Assembly (NCBI GenBank): GCA_020746835.1
Contig: JAGPNK010000002.1
Span: 2,418,001 to 2,482,000 of the forward strand
Source: Stachybotrys elegans
Taxonomy: Eukaryota; Ascomycota; Sordariomycetes; Hypocreales; Stachybotryaceae
DNA length: 64,000 nt
Reading direction: 5' to 3'
Of this stretch, positions 33,489 through 45,762 are shown one piece after another. A program made the translations under genes and the position numbers. The notes below the pieces were generated by a model. It was not told the DNA's origin and did no database searches. It worked only from the letters and a program-made list of their open reading frames with translations. Numbering within the stretch: position 1 is the stretch's first letter; the number at the start of each line of letters is the position of its first letter.

Positions 33489-35318
33489 ATGCCTTCTCGA
33501 AGCTCTGGTGTGAGCAAGCGCAAGCGAGCTCCGCGATCTTCTTCCTCCAACAACAACAACAACACCAAGAAGAAGAACAAGACCACCGCGGCCTCAGAGC
33601 CTCTCGTCGACACTGCTCAGCAGTTCAACGACAACCCTGCCCCTCAAGATGTCAGCAACGTCGCCCAGGATGCCGGGGCCCGCGCTGCTGAGGAGCAAAC
33701 GCCCACTGCATATCCCAGCATGCCTGTGCTCGACAGCAGCATCAACTTTGGCATGATGGGCCAAGGCTCTGGTGTCAACTACAGCGGCCAGGGCTTTCAC
33801 TTCCACGAAATGAACAAGCGAGTCGTCGACGCCTCGCAGTTTGGTCCCCAGGACGATCTGCCGTCTCCCGTCTCGGCGCTGTCCGAGTCTCCGCAGCTCG
33901 AGTCCTGCCAGCCCGGCAGCACCTACGGCAACATCAATCACCATGGTCATCCTTACGGCGCCGGTGGCAGTTATGGAAATGAGCTGCAGCCGCAGCCGCA
34001 ACAGCAACATGATCCGGAACTGGTGCTGCTGATGCAGCCACAGCAGAACACTCCCCCTCCTTCTGCTCCTGCTGCCGTGTTGGCTGGGCCATACATCAGC
34101 GCTCACTTTGGGCCTCACATCCGCATCGAGAGCGCCCTTTGCAAGAAGCTGGCCGACGAGCCCGTCCTCCGCGACCCTGCCCAGCGTCGCCGCGACCAGA
34201 AGCTCAACCTCGAGCGCCGCAGCAATGTCGAGGCCCTCATGGCCCAGATGACGGGCACCACCCCGGCCGTTCCCTGCAAGAACTGCTACAAGGGCCACGG
34301 TCCGTGGACCGAGTGCGTTGTCCAGGAGGGCCAGATGTGCGGCAGCTGCTCCAATTGTTGGTTCAACGCCAGCGGATCGCGTTGCACCTTTCATGGTAAC
34401 TATCTCTCCTTCTCCCCCTCCCCCTTCTCCCCCTCCGCCAGTCCATGTAGGCTTACATGACGGGGGACACAAGAAACCAACAATCCGACTGCCCCCTATG
34501 GCCCTCAGTCCCAGGTCCAGATGCCCATGACGCCCGCCATGACTGCCATGACTCCGGTGCCCGCCGTTACTGTCATGCCCAACACGATGCCGCAGTATCA
34601 GCAACCGGCTCAACAGCCGCAGTATCAACAGCCGTACCAACAGTCTGCTTCCACTATGCCAACCATTCCAAACATGCTGTCTCCTGTGCATGAGCAGCCG
34701 CAGCAATCGAGGCCTCAGCAGCAACAGCATTTACAACAGGCCCAGACAGACCAGCAAGGTCATCCGGTCCAACAGGCTCACCAATATCAGCAGACTATGT
34801 CGCCTCAGCATCCTCTGCCCAACCAGCAGCAGCGGCCTCTGTACCCTCCCCTGCCCACCTCACTCAAGAACCGCAGCGTCATGGAGATGTGCAACGCCAT
34901 CTTCGAATGGAGTGCCAATCACCCGGCTAGCCGCCTCGTGAGCCACGCTATGGGAGACGTCGCCGCCCTGAACATGCGCGACCGCCTCGTTGCCCGCATC
35001 GAGGCCGCCGCCGAGGAGCTCGGCATGCGCATCACCGAATACGATGCCTTCCTCAGCACCACTGCTGGCATGGAGGCCGAGTCGCGCCGCATCGCCGAGA
35101 TGGTCGCGGAGCAGGAGGGCCGCGAGAACCACGAGGGCCACGACGCCCTTCCCCAAACCTCTTGCGCTGAGGGGGCTCCCTTCCCGGACGGTTCCGCCAA
35201 CATGTACCCGTACGGCATGGACAACTGTATCTATCAGGGCCTTGACTTACGCTCCCACCTAGGTTCCTCTCCCAGCGCCTCGGCGGCATGCAGTGAAGCC
35301 CAAGGCAAATACGCATAG
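33489..35318 (+). CDS. DUF3716-like Cys-motif protein with Gln-rich region
   Basis: Exons 33489-34395 and 34474-35318 give 583 residues. The N-terminus is basic and Ser/Asn-rich ('SKRKRAPRSSSSNNNNN'), a likely nuclear signal. Residues about 263-303 carry a Cys cluster ('CKNCYKGHGPWTECVV', 'GQMCGSCSNCWF', 'CTFHE'), the pattern I associate with the fungal family DUF3716, probably metal-binding. The intron sits exactly after CTFH and its acceptor (AAG at 34472-34473) was chosen because it restores 'HETNNPTAPYG' in frame. A Gln/Pro/Tyr-rich stretch (about 330-420) is followed by a helical region ('SLKNRSVMEMCNAIFEWSA', 'MRITEYDAFL'). Function unknown; a transcription-related role is only a guess. 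The last 30 residues are less certain. Confidence 0.8.
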
Positions 35319-36934
35319 CTCTCTCTATCATCGACAACGTTCATCGTATACCAACGGCTACATACATCCATGATATCAACGATCTCTTTTCCTTTTTTTC
35401 CTTGGTGTTTCTCGGCACTCATGGCAACGATACCCCCATCGTCTTTTTGACCATCACTGTTTTGCCTCGTCTTCGCATCAAAGCCATGTTCATATGCATG
35501 AGGAATTGCTCCGGTCTCGAATCTGCTCAGGCAGGCAATCTTCGTTGAAGGGACGATGAAAGACCGCTCTGTTCAGCAGCGGTTCCATCATTGTCGGTTG
35601 AACCACCTAAAGCATATCCCCGCGTATGGCTAATTCGTGCCCAGCTCCCATGACTTACACCCATGGGTCGGTTTCTTTTTTTCCTTTCATGTCTCTACTC
35701 AATGGTATCTCACACACAAGCATGCATCTCAACCAACCCTTCACAGGTCCTACAATAACAGTCAACCATCGCCTTCTCTATACCTTTGTATCTCTCTCTC
35801 CTGCTCAAGGCGTTTTTTTTTTATCTGGAAGAAGTCCAACGGACCGCGTGGGGTTGTACCAAGACGTAAGTCTCGGTGCTTGCATTGGATGCCCTGTCTC
35901 CTCCTGGATGCCCATGCCTATACATATGGATGGATAGCCTCCATTTTCTCTTTGGTTTTTGATTTCTGGTTTTGATTTGCGGTTTTGGTCTTTTGGCTTG
36001 CTTTATATCCTGTTTCTGTACAATAGGAACCACGAATTTCAAGATAGGGGTCCTCTACAGGTGGGATCAGGTCTCGCGACCGGCGTATGTAACTACATCA
36101 GAGCTACGTCACATTGTGTATACTTTAGCAACATCCAAGTGCATGAAGCAGTGCTGTTTCACCTTCATCGGCCCGCTTCGTTTAGCAGTACGTCTCCCGT
36201 AATGAAACGCCTCAGCATAGTCTTCATGATTCCCGCCTCGTTTCACGCCAAGGATGACAAGGAGGATCCTTTCATGCTAGTTGTTTACCTGTTCGTAGCA
36301 CATCCAAGTCTCGTCTTGAAAGCATTGTATTCTCTTGGTATGCCTGCAACTGTACAAAGAAGAACATCCCCAGTGCCGACTCTTCCGCCTCCGCACCATG
36401 CCGTGCCAATCATGACGAAACTCGGAATCTCACGAGCATTGTCCAACACATAAATGAAAAAAAAGAATCTTTTCATGTAGCACTCTGTGGAGAGGAAGAG
36501 ATGAAATAAGAGGAAATAAAGGAAAATAGGAGAAAGCCTCATAATTAAACAAAAATAGACAACCGCCGTCCTTCGCACCATGCTATTCGGGACTCCAACT
36601 CCCCCGGCGGTCTCGTCGTGCCAAGACGACTGCTAGCTCCGTTACTTGGCATCGCCCTTCGTTTTCTTCTTTGCAGCATCGTTTGGTATCGAAAACTCCC
36701 CCGTGATCCGGCAAAATTCCAACCAGGCGGGCTCGAGTCGGTAAAATCTCCTTCCGAGAACCATGCGAGGCTAGTAGCAAGGTAAGATGATACAGAGAAG
36801 GGGAATCATGATGGCGACCCCCTCCAAGTTCGTTTCGTAGCTAGGAAGGGTACAAATGAATCGTGGGCCGATATTTCAGGCTCATCGATGGTCGTTATTA
36901 AGTTGGGTATTCGTTTGTGTATATAAGAAATCAT
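35319..36934. other. Convergent 3' region, DUF3716-like gene / G-alpha
   Basis: 1.6 kb between two facing stop codons, T-rich on the plus strand, with short open frames only. Long for two 3' UTRs; no coding signal, domain or tRNA recognised. Confidence 0.6.
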
Positions 36935-38207
36935 CTAGATGAGACCGCACAGTCGAAGGTTCTCCTGAATGATGATGTCTGTGAGGAGGGTGTTAGCAAG
37001 TTGCTCCAGCTACTGGAATGGTGACCCAAACGGGTGGGTGAAGCGGTGTACTGACCATTGACTGCAGCCATGACGAAACGGATCTGTGTCGTATCGGTGG
37101 CGCAAGTGAAATGCGTGTAAATCTGCTTCGTCTCATGCTGGTTCAGGCTGACGAAGCGGTTGAGGATGTAGTCGCAAGCCGCAGCGTAGTCGTCACCACC
37201 CTCGTAGTCAGGGAAGTAGTTCTTCATGGGGCTAATCGGCAGCTTCTCCTTGAACCTGTCGATCTTGTTGAGGAACAGAATGATGGACGTCTTGATGAAC
37301 CAGCGCGAGTTGCAGATGGAGTCGAACAGGGTCAGGGCTTCCTGCATACGGTTGACAGTCTCGTCCTCGAAAAGCAGTTGATCGTATTCGGAGATGGCGA
37401 CCAGGAAGAGAATAGTCGTGACGTTCTCGAAACAGTGAATCCACTTCTTACGCTCGGAACGCTGACCACCGACATCGAACATGCGGTAGGTGAGATCGCC
37501 AATGATGAATGTGGTTTCGGTGATACCAGTGGTCTTGACACGCGAGCGGAGAACATCCTGGTCATTGGGCATGTAGTCGGGAGCAGCAATACGGGTGATG
37601 TTGTCGAAGTAGCTTTGCAAAGGTGAGCAGAATGCAAAGGGGGATTGGGCAAAAGGGAGCACCTACTATCGAGCAGAGTCGTTCAGCTGGTATTCGCGAG
37701 AACGCTTGAAGCACTCCTGGACACCACGGTCCTTCCACAGAGCCTCGATGGCGCTGCCAACCTCGGGGGGGAGAACGTCACCCTCAATCTGAGCGGGCTG
37801 CATGAAGATGGTCTGGACGTGGTACTCCATGCGCTGGTCCTCGAGAGGCAGCTCAAGAGACTCCATGGCTTCGAGGATGACGCGCATCGACTGGACGGTA
37901 TTGCTGAAGATGATTTCCTTGAAGGACTCTCGCTCGTCGCGGGAGTAGCCTCCCTCGTGGATGAGCTTCATCTGCTTGAGAATGGTCGACTTTCCGGATT
38001 CACCAGCACCTGTCAAGTAGCGTTAGACGAGTTTGCCGCGTCACCCAGGCAAGAATCGTCGCCTTTCGGTCAAGGAGAATAAAACGTACCGAGAAGCAGC
38101 ATCTTGATCTCGTTGCGCTGCATCATCTTGTCCCGCTTGAGCTGGTTCTCAATCTCCTCGTTCCGGGCCTTGCCCTCCTTCTCCTCCGTGCTCATACCGC
38201 AACCCAT
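36935..38207 (-). CDS. Heterotrimeric G-protein alpha subunit, group I (GNA-1/FadA type)
   Basis: Signal-transducing GTPase at the plasma membrane downstream of GPCRs; in related fungi group I G-alpha controls growth, conidiation, mating, virulence and secondary metabolism. Exons 38090-38207, 37667-38009, 37056-37612 and 36935-36978 give exactly 353 residues. N-terminal MGCGMS fits N-myristoylation at Gly2 and palmitoylation at Cys3. G1 'GAGESGKS' at about 40-47, switch II '[12 protein letters not shown]', 'NKID', 'TCATDTT', and the C-terminus 'LRLCGLI', whose Cys is the pertussis-toxin type ADP-ribosylation site. All catalytic residues look intact. Context AAAATGG is strong. A 5'-UTR intron is predicted upstream. 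Confidence 0.97.
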
Positions 38208-38311
38208 TTTGACGATTGAGGAGCTTCCGACACGCTATAACAGATGAAACAAAAGATGATGGCCCTGTGGTTGAATGTTGTTGGATCCTCGCCCGTGAAT
38301 GCAGATTCGGT

Positions 38312-38605
38312 CTATTTGTAAGACAACGGGAAAAGTGTCAGCACCAAGTAACTGACGGACGCGAGCGTGGCAGGTTTGTTGTCAATGGTATGTCGCAAAA
38401 GGGAGGAGGAAGTAGGTAAACGACGACCAAGAGAGGCGATGGCCAACAGGTAGATCGAGGCTGGGTGATTCGATGGAGAGATGTCGACCGCGACGGGGTG
38501 ATTATTCGCGCCTCCTGAAGACGATGGTCGAGGCAGAGCCAGATGAAGGGGATAAAGTAGGGGGAGAGGCAGAACAAGTCGTCACGATGGGTGGCATAGA
38601 CTTAC
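38312..38605 (-). other. Predicted 5'-UTR intron of the G-alpha gene
   Basis: On the minus strand a perfect donor (CG|GTAAGT at 38605) is followed 294 nt later by a GTGCTGACA branch site, a pyrimidine tract and an AAATAG acceptor ending at 38312. The resumed leader runs about 100 nt to the ATG without an intervening strong donor. Inferred from consensus only. Confidence 0.55.
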
Positions 38606-41041
38606 CGAAAGATCTGCTGGCGATGAAAGTGCCAATGCGAACGGCAAGCAACGGATATGACAACGGATGAGAATAGAGAACGAGAGATGCAGGAGGAGAG
38701 ACAAAAAAGGAATCAGGCGACAGTCTTGGGGCTCCCAGTGCGAAGTGCGCAAGAGGATTGATTGGAGAGGAGCCTTGTCAAAGGGGGGGGAGAAAAGGGA
38801 ACTGAAGGGAACAGGCAATGGGCATGGGTAGCCAACTGGGTATAGTAATGGATGGCTAGTACGGGTAGCTAGTGGTAGATGGTGCAGGCGCAGGCACAGA
38901 CACAGGCACAGACAAGTGCAGGTCAGGGAGGGAGGTACCTCATGTGCAGGCGGGAACAAGGTGGGCACAGCAGGTACCTTGGGTAGGTGCAGCTGCTGGG
39001 ACGACGGGGACGGGGACCCAGCCAATCTAGGATGAGAGTGGGTTGAAGTGTGGAGGAAATGGGAAAGTAGGCTGGGCCTTGACCAGGATTAGGGGGGGTG
39101 GTTTGGTTTTTTTTTCCTCCTCCTCCCCCTTCCTTCCTCCCGGCAGGGTACATTACTCTCTCCTCATGTTCGTGGAGAGATGCATATTAAATTGGAAGTC
39201 GGGCAAGTACCTCGGCCAAGCTAGCACCGTGCGCTCCTTTTCTATTGGAGATTCCGGCACTGTGCTTGGGTGTTTCTCCTTCGCAACATTTCCGCACAGC
39301 TACCTGGCGTGGTATAGCGGATTGACATTTCGATGCGCCATCTGACTCGAGGCTGTCAAGAGTCAGGTTGCGGAGGGATATTCATTCCCGATTACTCGGC
39401 AAAGCGACATGCAGAAGACTGCCTACACGCGTATGGTACGCTACAGTCCGGGTCCCTTCTCGTCCAATGAGTAGAAGCAGGAAGGATGTTGAGGATGATG
39501 CCTCGGGACGGAGTACAGTGCGGCCGTTGGGAGTCTCGTCTCTTACTGGGGACATCCGGTATGGCAAATTGCGCCTTTGCTCACAGACCTTAAAACCTCG
39601 GGCTGCCACATCACGCCACAGCACACCGCAACCCAGCCGGTCTTCTGGATGGCGGGAGAAGGGATCGCAGTTCGATAAAAAGAGATCCTCTGTACCTGAT
39701 ACCTCGATACCCAGGCTCGATGAATGGGAGCATCAGCTTGAGGTGTCGCAAACTCGGGTGCTACATACATCCAGCAACAGCATCTCGGTGGAGTTTCCAA
39801 GTATACACCCGGGCAGGGTCAAGGGAAGGAAGGGGAAAGAGGGGCCTCTCTCGGGCAGGGGATGGCACGGCGGGCAGGGCCCCGGGCTCAGAAGAACTGG
39901 GTGTGAACCACTGGCAAAGCAGGACAGCAGCCAAGACCCCGGCAGACAAAAAAAAATTGGGAGGAGGGGGAGTGTTTCGTCCGAAGTCCTCGAGCAGCCT
40001 GGGGAACCTGTGATAGGGCCCTGGCTAAAGTATCTACCAGCCCATGCCAGCGAGGTTCTGCGTCCGCTAGCTACAAGCCGTCGTCGTGTGCCTGAAGTAG
40101 CGCGAGCGGATGTGGTACTACTTGGAGTTGTCTGGGCCGTGTGGTCAAAGTGTTTCCGGCGATGCCAGTCCCCTCCCTATGCTCAATCTGGCAAGGCAAT
40201 GGATGAAGAGAACCCTGTCCACCTTTTTCTCCTATGCCCCCTGGCAGCGTTGAATGAGCACCACCGCGCTGACGCGAATCTAGTAACACGGTTGGGACCA
40301 TTGTGTGTGTGCATCGTCAAAGGTGGGAGAATGGCGGGCAACCAGCTCGGATCCGACGATGAGAGCCCGTCGAAATGCGGCCGGCTGTTGGGAAGACTCA
40401 AAGAGGCCATCAGTGTCTCTCTATCTACGACAGGAAAAGAGGAGGGAGGATTTCTGTGCTTGTCGCACAGACGGGGATGCCGAGGGTCGATGATCGACGG
40501 CCCTCAGCTATGAGGGTCGCAGAGCAGAGACACACGGGGCGCATCCATTACTCTTAGTGCCAAGACAGGCGGTAGACGGCGGCCTGTGATAGTATACAAG
40601 GCCTTCGGCCAGCCACAAGAGAGCAAACGAATGGGGCAATTTGCTCTAAGGCTAGCCGCGGCGTCTGGTCCAGTGCCCCCGAACCTTCAATCCAACCCAA
40701 ACAGAGCGGGCTAGCAAGCTCGTAGAGCAGTATCCGTATGGTATGACGGAAACAGGAAGCGGAAGAGACTCTCAAGTATGTAGCCGAGTGCAGTGCCTAC
40801 CTAGACAAGGACGCCGATGCAGCGGTTCTACAGGGCCGGATCGTTCCAGCAAGCATCATCTCTCGACAACGACGTGCTAGGCTTCGGCTCCGACGATGCT
40901 GCAATAGGACCTGTACCTAAGGAACGGCTGCAGGCCTGCCAAGCGCTTGCGCATGATAATGTCCCTGCTGCAGGCGGGCAGATTACAGTACCTCCTCGCC
41001 TTACAGGCACATGTAGTGCGCCGCAGTTGATGACCCAGGGC

Positions 41042-41080
41042 CAAGCAAGCAAGCAGGCAAGCAAGCAGGCAAGCAAGCAA
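41042..41080. repeat. AAGCAAGCAGGC tandem repeat
   Basis: About three copies of a 12-bp unit made of AAGC and AGGC tetramers, in the 6.7 kb gene-free interval. Simple slippage repeat. Confidence 0.85.
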
Positions 41081-41638
41081 CCTAATAAGCCAGCAGGCCA
41101 GGCAAACGACTCGGCCATCCCTCCCGGCAGGCAGAACCTTGCCAGCAGCGTTGCCACAAGGAAACCCCATGAATAGCACGGCGGTGATGGATGAAATTGC
41201 CTTGTCAGTGCAAGCAATACACACTGGGTACTACTGTAAGTTATAGTGGGGTGATGGCTTAGGGTCGGCTACTAGCGCCCGGGACCCAGGCACCTGCAGC
41301 TGCAGTTGTAATTGGCAAACTCCATTTTGCGCCTCCTTTGGGGGAGACGACAGGGGTTTGGGAAGGAAGGGAAGGAGATGGCATGTCGTTCGTCTTGTTT
41401 GTTCCACCACCACTGAACCTTGAAAAGCCATACTGGCGTCCAGCTGATGCGCCGCCAATCAACCGCTCTCAATCCCGCCTTGAGCTAGGTGGATTTCTCT
41501 CCGATCAGCCTCGCCTCGCTGTGTAGCCCAGGTACCGAATACCGAAGGGGGATCGTCGCTGTCGGCCCGGGTCACGAGAAAGCAGCAAACCGGAAAGACC
41601 GCCGCCCCTACATGATGATTCTGCCTCCAAAGTACTAT

Positions 41639-41663
41639 CGTCATCATCATCATCATCATCATC
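41639..41663. repeat. (ATC)n microsatellite
   Basis: About eight ATC/CAT triplets in the gene-free interval. No coding context. Confidence 0.9.
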
Positions 41664-44600
41664 CATGCAAGTCAGCATGTACGGACAGCACAGGTGGTCA
41701 GCGGCCATCAGCATTCTACTGTACATACACAGTAATTGGCATGCTTATATGGAACAAGAGAGGTAAATATACCCCGGTCTCCTCGTTCGCCTTTTGTCAT
41801 CAAGAGAAGAACATGTCTTATTACGTGGAATTTCCATTTCGCATTCCCAGCACACCATCAGCCATGATGGTCATGGCGCGTTTCTATAATTAATCTTTTT
41901 ATCCTTTCCCCTTCCCTTCCATCAAGTGGCATTACATTGCATTGCATTGCCGTATTCCAGATCTTGCCTTACGCCTCATGATCTGCCCTCCTCTTCTCCT
42001 TGTCATCAAACGACCCGCTTGTGCGAAAGGGGTGTCTGCACATCGACTAATACGTAAGTCCAGGCTCCTCCTCGGATCCTCTGTCAAAACTCAAGGCGCA
42101 CTCAAAATCCTTCCCTCCCTTCACCTCCATCCTACGTCTCCATGGCGCCCACTCATGCCTGTCATGTCCGTCATGAGAGGGAGCCCCGTCGTGCCTGTGT
42201 CCCTTCTCCAGAGGCGGCGGCCCCGTACCAGGAGAGCATATTCCGTTTCTCGTCGCCAGCGATCTACCAATCTGCTCTTCCGGCGGCGGGGCCGTGGAGC
42301 TCGCGGTTCCTCGTTCTTTCTCTGCCGGATGTGGGTGAGCATCAGCCATGACACGGTGCAACGGTCAACCCCAGCAAATCGGGCAGACACCTAGTCATGA
42401 CTTTTGTTGATCGAAAGGCAGATTCTGCTGACCGACAGATCCAGCGGATCATGTGTGTATTATCCCGGCTCAAAAAGGCAACTGGGCAATGACTGTTTTG
42501 CCAAGGCCAATCCCTTTCGCTGTTCCGTAGCGTGCCGATATCGATGGCATAGTGCAGTGTTCCCTTGCAGTCAGATCACGGTGGTTCCGATCTCCTTCAT
42601 CTATGGAAGAGATACCGTATCGTATTTATGTAGACACTCACCATTTGATCGGCCAAAGTCAACAACCACACACTACTCGATGTTCATAGGACATTGTTCC
42701 ATAATGCCAGAGTTGGAGCCCTTCTTGCTCGGTCTGGCAGTAATCAGAGCCGATATCAGGCAACAGCAGTATGCCGTTTTGACGGAGACCGTGGCTACGG
42801 TATCTCACCTCGGCTGTCAGTTATCTCCAGACCCAAGTTTGCCAGGTGCTGTGACGAACTTTGGTCCGACGTCTCAGATCACTCACTTGGACTCAGGATT
42901 CGCTACAGTACAGCAGGGGCGTGGCGTGCTATAACTAGGGGTGGGATAACAGAACCCAATCCAGCGTCGACGTCAGCACAGGATACGTCTCAATTAACCG
43001 ACTGTTGCTATGGTATGGAGCACAATCTGCGCACAGTTCCGAACGACGCTCTGATCCCAGCCTAAGTCTACTGTCCGGTACGACCTACGTGCTATGTAGT
43101 ATTGCACCTGCGTGGCACAGACTGCTAATATGTCCTCCATAGGAATATCCCGAATAATTGGGTGTACATATGTACTGTACATCTTCAAGTTTCTTGTTTC
43201 GGCACATGACAATGGAGAACAGGGTCTTCGTCGAAGCCGATCTTGAGTCTTCGGCATTGACCAACAGGGAAATAATCCCGGCGTGTGAAACGGAGCCACT
43301 GCTCTCCGGGGGATGTAATGACGGTAACATAACCCTAGGATCAACTCCGTTTCCATCAGCGAGACGACTGGAGCCTTCAATAATTGGTTTTTTGCTAAAA
43401 AGCACCTGATGTTAACGCGCAAACACCTTCGTTGATCTCGCCCTTGGCATTTCTGTCCCACATCGTCTCCAGCCCATGTCAGCTCGGACTTCATCGATCT
43501 CATTTCGCGAAAGCCAGGACCAAATTTTACCTGCGCCCAGGCTAGACCTGAAAGGCAAGGCAGTGGGCCGACTCAACATGGCGTCAAGACAAACAGGGAG
43601 GCCACATGGCGGGCGATGTCCGCCTGTGGGCATGAGTATGGTTCACTGGACAATCGTTAGCGAGGCGAGGCGGTTCACCAGTCGCCATATACAACATGGG
43701 CCAACCAATAGCACTATTCGAGGCTAGCAACGGAGCAATCATCTCTGGGCTCTGCTCTGTACCACGGTACTATGGTATCGTGTGGAAGGAAACGGTGACA
43801 TGGATTCCCTGTTTCCCCGAGACGAGCTCTCCCTCGGCAGGACAGTGCTGACCACTGTGCTTCCATTAGCAGGGGCGTCTGCTCTAAGGAGCCAAGATGG
43901 ACCTTGATGAGACGGACGTCTTGTAGATCAATAATTCGAAGGGCTCCGAGTCATGCTGGTTCTTATGTTCCTGACCCACAGCGAAGGCTTCTCAAACGAT
44001 TCTGGAACATTGTGCGAGGACGGGCCCTTATCCTTAGCGGCGCTGCTATAACGTTCGTAAAAAGCCCGGTGAAACAACCTTGTGCCATTGATGCAACCGA
44101 TATGGTCGTCCTAGCCTAGCCTCTTCCACGTGTCTTGAAGAGGCTGCGCAGTACGCATTCGCCTTGCGTTGACGCTTGCGGAGTTCGTCCTGTAAGGAGG
44201 GTCGTCGAGGACGTTCATGAGTTATCGGCTTGCGTCTCCCGAAGTGGCGAGTGTGCTGCTAGGCGGCGGGGACAACTCTATGAACCGAGCTTCTGCACTA
44301 TCATGTCGATCCAGGCCCAAAGCTTCAGGAGATGCGGCATGGTGGACGGAAACGCGGAGAGTGTCTGCTACATAGCTGGAAGGCGGAGACGACACCGGAT
44401 AGGCAAACAAGAGATTGCTGAGCCTGTGTGCAAGAACGCGATGTGAAAGGAGTCGTCGACAGATGCATGCCAGACATGGCTAAACTGCAGATGGCATGTT
44501 GAGGCACGTTGGCTCTCTGTAACGGGGTCTAGGTTAGGGAGATGGGTTGTGTACGCATGTAGGTACAAGTGGGAGAAGGTGCAAAGCAAGTGAAGCTGGC

Positions 44601-44937
44601 CCTTACGTCAACCCATCATCATTGGCCAACCATCATGTGTAGATAAGGTATAGTATCAGACAGCCACCAATTGAATATTTACGGCAGTAGACTCTTCATC
44701 GCAAAATACTCTCCAGATGCGCCCGCAGACAACATTCACAGTGCTATCCTTGGCGCCGCAGTATACCAGCAGGCCTGATAGCCCAGCGTCTCTGCCAGCC
44801 AAGGCCATGGATCGTCCCTCATTGGCTGGTTTCGCTGCCCACTGGGCGCCAACTCGGCCATGACAGCCTGAGCATCATTACACCTGGACACCACCAAGAG
44901 TCCTGCGTGCCAATTGGACGCGATCAGAGTTTTCGCC

Positions 44938-45762
44938 ATGGCCATTCCCATGTCAAGACTGGGCGATCGAGGTATGCTGGAGGGATTCAGCCCCTCAATT
45001 GCCTGCTGCCCACTGACCCTCACATAGCCTTTCGCTCTGGAGACAACGATGACGTAGAGCAAGAATACGACCGCTTGCGCGACCTCGCCCGCCGCGAAGC
45101 CGAGAGACGCAACGACTGTTTCGAGCGCGTACGCGACCGCCTTTCCGCATTGTCCTCTGCCATGACGTATAGCTAACAAAAGGCAGTCTCGCCAAGCATA
45201 CAGCGACGGCGACGGCGCCATGGCAAAGGAGCTCTCGAACCGCGGCAAGGAGCACGACCGCCAGATGGACGAGTACAACCGACAGGCAGCCGAGTTCATC
45301 TTTCGCGAGAACAATGCCAATGGGCGCGTCGAGCCCGACTCCATTGATCTCCACGGCCTGTTTGTCGAGGAGGCCGAGCGCATCCTCGAGGAGCGCATCC
45401 GTGCCGACCAAGCCGCCGGGCAGACGCATCTCCACGCCATTGTGGGCAAGGGAAACCACTCTGCCAGAGGTGTCCAGAAGCTCAAGCCCAAGGTGGAAGA
45501 ACTGTGTGACGAGCTGGGCCTGAGATACCGTACCGAGGAGAACGCGGGCAGAATCTACATCAATCTCCAGGGCGGAGAACCTCTTGGTCCTGGACACGAC
45601 GAACAGCCTCATTACGGTGGTGGTGGTGGTGGTTATCCCGGACAGCACCAGGGTCACCATGGCGGCCAACATGGAGGTCAGCAGCACCAGGATGAGGGCG
45701 ACTCTGAGTTGGTGCCCTGGCTGCTGAAGAAGCTCGAGAAGCACTGCTGTGTGGTCATGTAG
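44938..45762 (+). CDS. DUF1771-Smr domain protein with C-terminal CaaX box
   Basis: Exons 44938-44971, 45028-45128 and 45187-45762 give 236 residues. Residues about 20-90 form the helical DUF1771 region ('EYDRLRDLARREAERRNDC', 'AYSDGDGAMAKELSNRGKEH'), and about 96-170 the Smr domain with the signature 'SIDLHG' (DxH) and 'GKGNHS'. Smr domains bind or cut nucleic acid; eukaryotic relatives act in mRNA quality control. A Gly/His/Gln-rich linker (about 180-215) precedes 'LVPWLLKKLEKHCCVVM'. The last four residues, CVVM, fit a CaaX prenylation motif, with Met favouring farnesyl transferase and a second Cys just upstream. That would place the protein on membranes. Intron 2 has a GCTAAC branch. The ATG at 44938 gives a phase-1 join (G|CC) at the first intron. 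Confidence 0.88.

Larger units (their letters stand above)
38208..44937. other. Gene-free interval, G-alpha / Smr gene
   Basis: 6.7 kb between divergent starts. The left part contains the G-alpha leader with a predicted intron. The rest has simple repeats (41042-41080, 41639-41663), T- and G-rich runs near 39090, a 381-codon open frame at 39368-40513 without recognised homology, and a less GC-rich stretch at about 42.4-44.6 kb. No gene could be supported. Confidence 0.55.

Noticed and set aside
33594..34730. 378-codon minus-strand open frame
   Set aside because: Antisense of the DUF3716-like gene; Leu/Arg/His-rich composition is that of a shadow frame.
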